Source: an uncultured Bacteroidales bacterium
GTDB taxonomy: Bacteria; Bacteroidota; Bacteroidia; Bacteroidales; UBA932
NCBI GenBank assembly: GCA_947305045.1
Contig: CAMZCW010000154.1
Coordinates: 1-5,692 of the forward strand
Length of the DNA: 5,692 nucleotides
Reading direction: 5' to 3'
Positions within the stretch are counted from its first letter, which is position 1. Each line of letters opens with the position of its first letter. Below are positions 1 through 5,692 of the stretch, one piece after another. Position numbers and translations under genes: made by a program. The notes beneath the pieces were generated by a model, which worked only from the letters and a program-made list of their open reading frames with translations, searched no databases and was not told where the DNA came from.

Positions 1-276
1 GAGGTGGATGTCAAGCTCCTGGAGATTGACGCCAAGACCGGCAAGATGCGCCTGTCCATGCGCGCCCTCACCGAGAAGCCGGAAGGCTATGTGGAGCCCA
101 AGCGCGCTCCCCGTGGAGACCGCGGTGACCGTGGCCCGCGCCGCGAAGGTGACCGCAAGGGCGGCAACGAGCGCCGCGGAGAGCGTGGCCCGCGTCATGA
201 CGACCGTCACGACAAACCCCGCAAGCCCCGCTTCGAGGAAGAAGAGCCCAAGCAGAACGAACCCGACGTGTTCTAA
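1..276 (+). CDS. pnp: Polynucleotide phosphorylase (PNPase), C-terminal end only
   Basis: This is the last 91 codons of a gene whose start lies before the window; the frame is open from base 1 and stops at TAA 274-276. PNPase is the phosphorolytic 3'-5' exoribonuclease of mRNA decay in the cytoplasm. The first ~23 residues ([19 protein letters not shown]) read as the final strands of an S1 RNA-binding domain, followed by the EKPEGY linker familiar from Bacteroidota PNPases. Residues ~30-76 form a low-complexity tail rich in Arg, Gly and Asp ([15 protein letters not shown] and similar), very likely disordered and RNA-contacting, ending in an acidic stretch ([14 protein letters not shown]). The catalytic RNase PH-like domains and KH domain are not in the window, so the call rests on the S1 remnant and tail; another S1 protein such as a ribosomal S1-like protein is the main alternative. 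GC is extreme here (about 78% in one 60-base line counted by hand), reflecting the Arg/Gly codons. Confidence 0.82.
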   Translation, partial: EVDVKLLEIDAKTGKMRLSMRALTEKPEGYVEPKRAPRGDRGDRGPRREGDRKGGNERRGERGPRHDDRHDKPRKPRFEEEEPKQNEPDVF

Positions 277-293
277 AAACTGAAACGCCTTCA

Positions 294-326
294 GAGCCGG
301 TCTTCTTTGAGACCGGTTCTTTTTTT
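294..326 (+). terminator. Rho-independent terminator after pnp
   Basis: A 10-bp stem pairs 294-303 (GAGCCGGTCT) with 310-319 (AGACCGGTTC), with one G-T wobble and a six-base loop TCTTTG at 304-309. A run of seven T follows at 320-326; A293 with T320 could extend the stem by one pair. It sits 17 bases after the pnp stop codon and should end pnp transcription. The loop also carries the likely -33 element of the tmk promoter, so termination and initiation signals share the same bases. Confidence 0.9.
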
Positions 327-336
327 ATTATCTTTG
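306..336 (+). promoter_or_regulatory. Bacteroides-type promoter for tmk
   Basis: TTTG at 306-309 matches the -33 element and TATCTTTG at 329-336 is a full match to the -7 consensus TAnnTTTG of Bacteroidota primary sigma promoters. The spacer is 19 bp, within the usual range. The -33 element is in the loop of the pnp terminator and the spacer includes its descending stem and T tract. The -7 element ends 3 bases before the ATG at 340, which places the expected transcription start at or very near that ATG. Matches are by eye to the known consensus; the transcription start is inferred. Confidence 0.72.
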
Positions 337-339
337 TGC

Positions 340-1020
340 ATGCTTATCGTACTGGAAGGCCTGGACGGGGCAGGGAAGTCCACGCAGGTCAAGAAACTGA
401 AAGAATATTTGCTTGAGCGTTGCGGGGCGCTGGAGTACATCCATTTCCCGCGCTATGACGCTCCTGTATATGGGGAGCTCATCAGCCGCTTCCTCCGGGG
501 AGACTTTGGCTCCAATGAGAGCGTGCACCCGCAGCTGGTGGCTCTCCTTTTTGCGGAGGACCGCCACGGCGCCGGTCCCGTTATCCGGAAGGCCCTGGAG
601 GAAGGGAAAACCGTCCTGCTGGACCGTTACGTGTATTCCAACATTGCGTATCAATGCGCCAAGCTCACGGACCCGTTGCAGCGTAAGGAACTCAGGAACT
701 GGATTTTCCGGACGGAATATGAGGAGTTCCAGCTTCCGGTGCCGGACCTGAACCTTTTCCTGGACGTTCCCATCGGCTTTGTGGAGCAGAGCCTTTCCCG
801 GGAACGCTCCGGCGCAGACCGGAACTACCTGGAAGGCGCCCGGGACATCCATGAGGCTTCCATCGCTTTCCAGCGGGAGGTCCGCTCCATGTATCTGGCG
901 CAATCGCAGCTGGACCGCCAGTTTCTCCGTATAGACTGTGCCGATGAAAATGGCCAGATGCTGCCTCCGGGTCCCATCTTCGCCAAAGTCCGCGGCATGA
1001 TAGACCCGTATCTGAAATGA
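340..1020 (+). CDS. tmk: Thymidylate kinase (dTMP kinase)
   Basis: This 226-residue cytoplasmic enzyme phosphorylates dTMP to dTDP with ATP, an essential step in dTTP supply; E. coli Tmk is 213 residues. The P-loop is GLDGAGKST at residues 7-15, the DRY motif (D95-R96-Y97) precedes YSNIAYQCAKL, and the LID-like stretch around residues 152-161 carries three Arg (SRERSGADR), as in enzymes whose LID rather than P-loop supplies the catalytic Arg. In the dTMP-binding region it has HFPRYDAPVYGELI (35-48) where E. coli-type enzymes have TREPGGT; the Phe-Pro form recalls eukaryotic and poxvirus kinases and is, as I recall, normal for Bacteroidales. I chose ATG 340 because the family begins MLIVLEGLDG; a TTG at 307 in the same frame would add 11 residues translated from the terminator and promoter. 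There is no Shine-Dalgarno sequence and no room for one if transcription starts near 340. The stop overlaps the next gene as ATGA. Confidence 0.96.
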   Translation: MLIVLEGLDGAGKSTQVKKLKEYLLERCGALEYIHFPRYDAPVYGELISRFLRGDFGSNESVHPQLVALLFAEDRHGAGPVIRKALEEGKTVLLDRYVYSNIAYQCAKLTDPLQRKELRNWIFRTEYEEFQLPVPDLNLFLDVPIGFVEQSLSRERSGADRNYLEGARDIHEASIAFQREVRSMYLAQSQLDRQFLRIDCADENGQMLPPGPIFAKVRGMIDPYLK

Positions 1021-2192
1021 ATACTTCGTATCAACGTTTCCGCCGCTTTGCGGCTGTCCTGGTGGGCATCGTCTTCCTGGTGTCGGGCCTCCTGAAAATG
1101 ATAGACCCGGTGGGTACCATGCTCATCCTGCAGGAGTATTTCCGTTACTTCCAGGTACCGGGGCTCATGCCTGCCGCCAAAGGCCTGGGCATTGCATTGT
1201 CGGTGCTGGAGACTGCCGTGGGTGTGTCCCTCATTACGGGAGTGTTGCGCAAACTGGCAGCCATTCTTACCTACGTCCTGCTGGGCTTTTTCACCGTGGT
1301 CACGCTTGTCCTCTGGGTACTCAATCCCACCATGGACTGCGGCTGCTTCGGGGAGGCCGTCCACCTGTCGCATGCACAGAGTTTCTGGAAAAATGTGATT
1401 CTGCTCCTGCTGAGCGTCATTGCGTTCACGCCCTTCCATGACTTTGGGCGTCCCAAGCGGAACCGCATTGTGGCAGCGGTCCTGGCGGGGCTATCTATTT
1501 TGTTTGTAGCCATTTACAGCAACCGGCATGTGCCCATCATGGATTTTACCGCCTATGACTGGGGGGCGGAGCTGTATGCCTCCCTGGAGGACGAGGTAGC
1601 GGCGGATAACCATTACAAGGCGGCTTACGTGTACCAGAAAGACGGGAAGGAGGGTGTCTTTGACCTCACCGCCCTGCCGGATACCACCTGGACCTTTGTG
1701 CGGGTAGATACCGTGTTCCGCAAAACCACGGCCGTATCGGATGAGTATCCCATTCTGAGCTTCTCAGACGCAGATGGCGTGTACCATGACCGCATGGCCG
1801 CAGAAGGAAATGTGGTGGTACTGTCCATATACGATGTCTCCGACGCCCCCTGGGAGCGTGTCCGGGAACAGTATTATGCCGTGCTGCATGCCGGCGGTAT
1901 GCCGCTGGTGCTGGTATCGGCCGTCCCCGGGGATGCCCGCCTGCCCCAGGACCTTCCGCTGTACTATGCGGACTATAAGACCCTGATTACCCTGAACCGC
2001 TCCAACGGAGGCGGCTCCTATTTCAACGCAGGGGAGCTGGTGAACAAATGGGATGCGCGCCACATGCCGGAGAACCTCCAGGCAGACTTTGCGGCAGACC
2101 CGGTGGACCTCTCCACCCACTACATCATCCGCCGCCGCTTACGCACACAGGGCTTCTGCGTCTATCTGGCGGCATTGCTGCTGCTGATCTAA
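1017..2192 (+). CDS. DoxX/MauE-like membrane protein with a thioredoxin-like C-terminal part
   Basis: The 391-residue protein has hydrophobic segments at about residues 11-29, 57-77, 80-102, 123-140 and 151-168, and a last short one at 378-391. The first four form a DoxX/MauE-like bundle; the loop after the third holds MDCGCFGE with C108 and C110, a motif typical of this family and of MauE, which helps disulfide formation in methylamine dehydrogenase. Residues ~170-370 are probably periplasmic. Part of this (VVVLSIYDVSDAPW near 263-276, then YADYKTLITLNRSNGGGSYF and LVNKW) resembles the degenerate thioredoxin fold seen in Bacteroidota relatives, where the matching segment reads LKTIIRSNPGLVLLKDG. 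No CXXC is present; the only other Cys is in the last membrane segment. It starts at the ATG overlapping the tmk stop (ATGA 1017-1020), implying translational coupling. The role is unknown: membrane redox or envelope function is plausible from the Cys pair, but is inference. Confidence 0.8.
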   Translation: MNTSYQRFRRFAAVLVGIVFLVSGLLKMIDPVGTMLILQEYFRYFQVPGLMPAAKGLGIALSVLETAVGVSLITGVLRKLAAILTYVLLGFFTVVTLVLWVLNPTMDCGCFGEAVHLSHAQSFWKNVILLLLSVIAFTPFHDFGRPKRNRIVAAVLAGLSILFVAIYSNRHVPIMDFTAYDWGAELYASLEDEVAADNHYKAAYVYQKDGKEGVFDLTALPDTTWTFVRVDTVFRKTTAVSDEYPILSFSDADGVYHDRMAAEGNVVVLSIYDVSDAPWERVREQYYAVLHAGGMPLVLVSAVPGDARLPQDLPLYYADYKTLITLNRSNGGGSYFNAGELVNKWDARHMPENLQADFAADPVDLSTHYIIRRRLRTQGFCVYLAALLLLI

Positions 2193-2198
2193 GCGCAA

Positions 2199-5100
2199 AT
2201 GATTATGGGCCGTCTCAAATTATTTGCCGTCATCTTTGCAGTTGTCTTTGCTGAGTTACAGGCTGGGGCACAGGAGGAATATCTGGTAGAGCCTTTTATG
2301 CCTTCTACTCCGCTTTGTTCGGCAAGTGTTTCGCAAATTCTTCAGGACAGTAAAGGCTTCATGTGGTTTGGGACGCCGGATGGGGTGGACCGCTACGACG
2401 GGTATGAGACGCTTCATATTCCATTCCCCGAAGGAGATAATGGTTACGGGAATGTACGCACGCTGTGTGAAGACAATCAGGGTAATATCTGGATTGGCTC
2501 CTACAAGGGTATCTGTGTGTGGGATGCCCGTGAACAGCGTATTAGAAAGTATTCGCAGGAGGGAGTTGCCCGCATTGTCAAATCCAAAGATGGCGCGTTG
2601 TGGGTTGCTGCCAACTATGATGGTTTTCTCCGGATAGACCCTCAGACCGGTGTTTGTGACACCCTTCAATTCTCTTTCCATAATGCCAGTGCCCACTTTG
2701 GCGAAGCTGTTGCCTATGATGGGGATAATACAATGTGGTTCCTGAATGGCGTTGGGGCAGTCTATCGTTGTGGCATAGAATCCAGGCAACTGGAGATGGT
2801 CGTCCCTTATACGGAGAGCCCGCTGAATGCGCGCGGAATTACGCGCCTGAACTATCTGGATGGTGTCCTTCTATTCGGAGCCGATGATGGCAGCCAGGGT
2901 ATTTTCTTCTATGATACCCGTAGTGGAGAATTTGCTCATTTTGACCATGAAGATGTCCGTGCCTGCGGCGTTTCCTTGGACGGAGCGTGTTTCCTTGCTT
3001 CGGCCTCTGGCGTTTCCGTTTTCAAAAGCGGTATTCGGCAGGCCCTTAGAAGTGGTCTGGGGGGGGGTAGACATTTAATTGCCATTGACGCACAAGCGGT
3101 CTGTGTGGACCGGTCCGGAGATTATTGGATTGGTACAATAGGCCAGGGGGTTGTAAGGCTTGCTCCCAACTCTTTTGCATATAAGGAAATTTCTGCCGGC
3201 ATGTCTGTCTCCGCCCTTGCCGGAGATGCAAAAGGCGTTATCTGGATTGGCACAAAGGGGGACGGATTGTGGTGTTGGGACCCCAAAAAGCAACAGTTGG
3301 AGGCGGTGCCTGCCGGGATTAAGGAGGTGTCTGCTTTGGAAGTTTGTGATGAGGGACTTCTGATAGCTTCTCCGTCTTCTGCCAGACCTTTATTATTATA
3401 TAATGCGGAGACGCGCACTTTCAAGAACCATCCTGGTATCCAGCCGGAACTGACCTGCCTTTTAGCCTTGGGAGAAGGGACGGTTTATGCGGGTGGATGG
3501 CTTCAGCGCATTCGTCTTGCCGATAAAAGTGCGGAAAGGATAGAGTATGTGAGAACCCCGGTCAAGGATATGATTCAGGATAGAAAGGGACGCGTGTGGG
3601 TGGCATCGTCCTTTGCCGGCGTATGGAAGGAAGAAAACGGGCAGTGGACCCACCTGACGGATTCATCCGGCGTGGTTATGCGCACATCGGCCATTTATGC
3701 CGACGACAAGCACATCTGGATTGGTTCTCCGGATGACGGTCTCCAATGCCTGGATCCCAGGACGGGGGAAACGCGCAACTACTCCGAGTTCGATGGCGTT
3801 ACCTGCCAGCGTATCATAGATATTGCGGCGGATGCCGAGAAGGGTCTCTGGATAGCAACCCCGCGTGGATTTGCCTTTCTGAATCCGGAAAATGGAGAGA
3901 CCTCATTTTATTCCCATCAAGATTGGAACGATGCCTCCCAGGCAGAGTTTTCTGTCATAAAGTGTATAGACGGAATGCTTTACATGGGCAACCAGACACA
4001 CCTGATCTGTTTTGATCCGCTTCTGTTCAGAAAAGTAAAAGCTGGGAAAAGAGATATCGTATTCACCACGCTTTCTATTCCGGCGCAGCTCGGAAAGAAT
4101 GAGAAAAGGCCGCTTGGGGAGAATTTGCTGGATATCGACAATAAGACCACAATCAAGCTGAAGGCGCACGAGAATACCTTTGTGTTGGGGGTGTCGCAAA
4201 TGGACTATTCCATTCCACGCTCAACCAGGTTGGAGTTTATGTTGGAAGGTGTTTCCCACCCACAGTGGCGTCCTGTAGACAATGGTCACATTACGGTAAC
4301 CAATCTGAGGCCGGGCCGTTACAAACTGCTTGTGCGGGAAGTAGGACGGGGGAGCGGAGAGGTGTTAAGGCAACGGGAACTGGGTATTGCTGTTGCTCTT
4401 CCAACAGTCATCTCCCCGCTTGCCATTATCTTGTATGTGCTCTTTTTTGCTGCAGGTATTCTGTTATTGCTCAGAAGAGCCCAGAAACGGGCGTTCCGCA
4501 AAGCCAAGTTGGAAAATGAGCAGAAGGAGGCCGAGAGCCAGAAACGGCTGTATGCCTCCAAGGTTGAGTTCCTGACCATGCTTGCCCATGAGATCCGGAC
4601 GCCCCTTACGCTGGTAATGGCCCCGGTGGAAACCCTGCAGGCCAAGCTGGCGCATTCGGCCGATAAATCCGTTGTAGAAGACTTGGATGTCGTGGAGCGG
4701 AATGCCGGCAAGCTGAGCATGCTGCTCGATGAGCTGCTTGATTTCAGAAAACTGGAAAACAGTGGAATCAAGCTTGTCCCGGCCGAGTATGATATCAATG
4801 CTATCGTGCAGAGTGCCGTAGGACGGTTCAACCTGGCCGCGAAGAAAAAAGGGATTATACTCACTACGAATTTCCCGCAGGAACCCATCTCTGCTGCGGT
4901 AGATAAAAATGCCCTGGACAAGATTGTTACCAATCTTTTGTCCAACGCCATCAAGTATGGTCAGCATATAGTAAATGTGTCGCTTGAAGAGAGGGACGGG
5001 CATATCCGGCTTGTGATGGAAAACGACGGGCCGGCGGTTCCACTCCACGACAGGGAGCGTATTTTCCTTCCGTTTGAACGTTATGTGCCGGAGGAGAGCA

Positions 5101-5692
5101 ACGAGACGGGTACAGGTGTCGGCCTGTTTGTGAGCAGAAACCTGGCAGAGCTCCATGGGGGAACGCTCATGATGGATAAGGATACATCGCTTAATCGATT
5201 CATCCTTTCCATACCCATTGTGCATATAGCGGAGCCGGCTCATGAATCAGACCCGCTGCCGGATATTCATATTCCTCAGCAAAAACCCACCATTCTGATT
5301 GTGGAAGACAGTGAGGAAATGCTGGATTTTATTCGCAGGCAATGCGAAATGGTGTATTCTGTTCTAACAGCTGGCAATGGAGAAGAAGCGCTCTCGGTCA
5401 TTAAAGAGAATCCTATCAGTATGCCGGATTGCATTGTCTCAGATGTGATGATGCCGGTCATGGATGGTTACCAGCTGTGCCATCAGCTTAAATCGGACGA
5501 GAACACCTCGCATATTCCTTTCGTGCTGCTTACGGCGCTGGCCGATACAGATTCCCGGATGGTGGGCCTCACCACGGGGGCTGATGCCTATCTTTCCAAG
5601 CCTTTCTCGCCGGGAGAACTCCTGTCGCTGATTGGCAGCCTGCTGAAGAACCGTGAAATCCTGAAGAAAAAATATGCGTCCCTTCCAGCGCC
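2199..5692 (+). CDS. Hybrid two-component system (HTCS) sensor kinase/response regulator, 3' end beyond window
   Basis: The frame is open for 1164 codons to the window edge with no stop. Order of parts: signal peptide 1-24 (core LFAVIFAVVFA, likely cut after AGA, before Q25); fourteen propeller repeats starting near residues 43, 85, 122, 167, 213, 253, 294, 337, 376, 417, 454, 494, 536 and 583, many with the reg_prop pattern D..G..WIG, giving two seven-bladed propellers; a Y_Y_Y domain ~655-735 (LEFMLEG, NLRPGRYKLLVRE); one membrane span 738-758; a short coiled linker; HisKA with H797 in LAHEIRTPL; ATPase domain with N-box N912/N916, variant G1 box ENDGPAVP (941-948) and G2 box GTGVGL (971-976); receiver ~1028-1140 with E1036-D1037, phospho-acceptor D1082, T1112 and K1134. 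HTCS proteins sense glycan fragments in the periplasm and activate polysaccharide utilization genes through a C-terminal AraC-type helix-turn-helix, which is expected past the edge. ATG 2199 lies 6 bases after the previous stop; ATG 2205 is an equal alternative. No clear ribosome binding site or nearby promoter is seen. The ligand cannot be read from sequence. Confidence 0.95.
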   Translation, partial: MIMGRLKLFAVIFAVVFAELQAGAQEEYLVEPFMPSTPLCSASVSQILQDSKGFMWFGTPDGVDRYDGYETLHIPFPEGDNGYGNVRTLCEDNQGNIWIGSYKGICVWDAREQRIRKYSQEGVARIVKSKDGALWVAANYDGFLRIDPQTGVCDTLQFSFHNASAHFGEAVAYDGDNTMWFLNGVGAVYRCGIESRQLEMVVPYTESPLNARGITRLNYLDGVLLFGADDGSQGIFFYDTRSGEFAHFDHEDVRACGVSLDGACFLASASGVSVFKSGIRQALRSGLGGGRHLIAIDAQAVCVDRSGDYWIGTIGQGVVRLAPNSFAYKEISAGMSVSALAGDAKGVIWIGTKGDGLWCWDPKKQQLEAVPAGIKEVSALEVCDEGLLIASPSSARPLLLYNAETRTFKNHPGIQPELTCLLALGEGTVYAGGWLQRIRLADKSAERIEYVRTPVKDMIQDRKGRVWVASSFAGVWKEENGQWTHLTDSSGVVMRTSAIYADDKHIWIGSPDDGLQCLDPRTGETRNYSEFDGVTCQRIIDIAADAEKGLWIATPRGFAFLNPENGETSFYSHQDWNDASQAEFSVIKCIDGMLYMGNQTHLICFDPLLFRKVKAGKRDIVFTTLSIPAQLGKNEKRPLGENLLDIDNKTTIKLKAHENTFVLGVSQMDYSIPRSTRLEFMLEGVSHPQWRPVDNGHITVTNLRPGRYKLLVREVGRGSGEVLRQRELGIAVALPTVISPLAIILYVLFFAAGILLLLRRAQKRAFRKAKLENEQKEAESQKRLYASKVEFLTMLAHEIRTPLTLVMAPVETLQAKLAHSADKSVVEDLDVVERNAGKLSMLLDELLDFRKLENSGIKLVPAEYDINAIVQSAVGRFNLAAKKKGIILTTNFPQEPISAAVDKNALDKIVTNLLSNAIKYGQHIVNVSLEERDGHIRLVMENDGPAVPLHDRERIFLPFERYVPEESNETGTGVGLFVSRNLAELHGGTLMMDKDTSLNRFILSIPIVHIAEPAHESDPLPDIHIPQQKPTILIVEDSEEMLDFIRRQCEMVYSVLTAGNGEEALSVIKENPISMPDCIVSDVMMPVMDGYQLCHQLKSDENTSHIPFVLLTALADTDSRMVGLTTGADAYLSKPFSPGELLSLIGSLLKNREILKKKYASLPA
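3059..3067 (+). repeat. Poly-G tract (nine G) inside the HTCS gene
   Basis: Nine consecutive G encode part of L287-G288-G289-G290-R291, just before the seventh propeller repeat. In the given sequence the tract keeps the frame open. With eight G the frame would read GTA GAC ATT TAA, and with ten G it would meet TAG directly after the tract. Each ends the protein at about 290 residues, before the membrane span and kinase. Tracts of this length are prone to slipped-strand mispairing, and also to sequencing error. Confidence 0.9.

Noticed and set aside
193..202. Perfect palindrome CGTCATGACG inside the pnp tail
   Set aside because: It falls in Arg/His/Asp codons of a low-complexity tail, is short, and has no partner copy or regulatory context.
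307..339. Upstream TTG start that would lengthen tmk by 11 residues
   Set aside because: The extension would be translated from the terminator loop, T tract and -7 element, and the family starts at MLIVLEG.
328..903. 191-codon open frame on the - strand opposite tmk
   Set aside because: It lies wholly antisense to a well-supported enzyme gene, has no recognisable domain, and long antisense frames are common in GC-rich coding DNA.
997..1109. 12-base direct repeat ATGATAGACCCG at 997-1008 and 1098-1109
   Set aside because: Both copies code for Met-Ile-Asp-Pro in their own genes, at sites that fit each protein. There is no flanking similarity, so it is probably coincidence.
1494..1507. T-rich stretch resembling a -7 element (TATTTTG) inside the DoxX-like gene
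   Set aside because: It is one T short of TAnnTTTG and is far from any start codon.
4464..5243. 259-codon open frame on the - strand opposite the HTCS kinase
   Set aside because: The + strand frame here carries intact kinase motifs (H-, N-, G1, F and G2 boxes). The antisense product shows no known motif and is best explained as a shadow. The - strand frames at 4319-4954 and 2256-2789 were rejected on the same grounds.

Overview
The window looks like a chromosomal piece of a fairly GC-rich member of the order Bacteroidales (Bacteroidota). Three things point there: a promoter of the Bacteroides type (TTTG, 19 bp, TAnnTTTG), a thymidylate kinase with the FPRYDAPVYG motif that I associate with this group, and a hybrid two-component system (HTCS) sensor, a family characteristic of Bacteroidota glycan-responsive regulation. 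I cannot name the genus from sequence alone. All genes are on the + strand, and no stretch over 300 bases lacks a gene.

Layout. Bases 1-276 are the 3' end of pnp (polynucleotide phosphorylase): the last strand of its S1 domain plus an Arg/Gly/Asp-rich tail. A rho-independent terminator follows at 294-326. The promoter for the next gene is built into the same bases, with the -33 TTTG in the terminator loop and the -7 TATCTTTG just after the T tract. The thymidylate kinase gene tmk (340-1020) starts only 3 bases after the -7 element, so its mRNA is probably leaderless. An ATGA overlap links tmk to a membrane protein gene (1017-2192) with a DoxX/MauE-like domain and a thioredoxin-like part without catalytic cysteines. 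Six bases later begins a large open reading frame (2199 to the window end) for an HTCS protein: signal peptide, fourteen propeller repeats (two seven-bladed beta-propellers), Y_Y_Y domain, one membrane span, histidine kinase and receiver. Its DNA-binding C-terminus lies beyond the window.

How the genes fit together. pnp, tmk and the DoxX-like gene are housekeeping or conserved genes of high GC content. The HTCS gene, especially its sensor half, is lower in GC and looks like an accessory gene placed directly behind the tmk unit. No promoter of the Bacteroides type was seen immediately before it, so it may be read through from tmk. Its expected target, usually a polysaccharide utilization locus, is not in the window and would be sought downstream.

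The most notable signal is a run of nine G (3059-3067) inside the HTCS sensor reading frame. Loss or gain of one G would bring a stop codon within a few codons, so the tract could act as an ON/OFF switch for the sensor. This is a hypothesis from one sequence. I did not find convincing evidence of a wholly new system.
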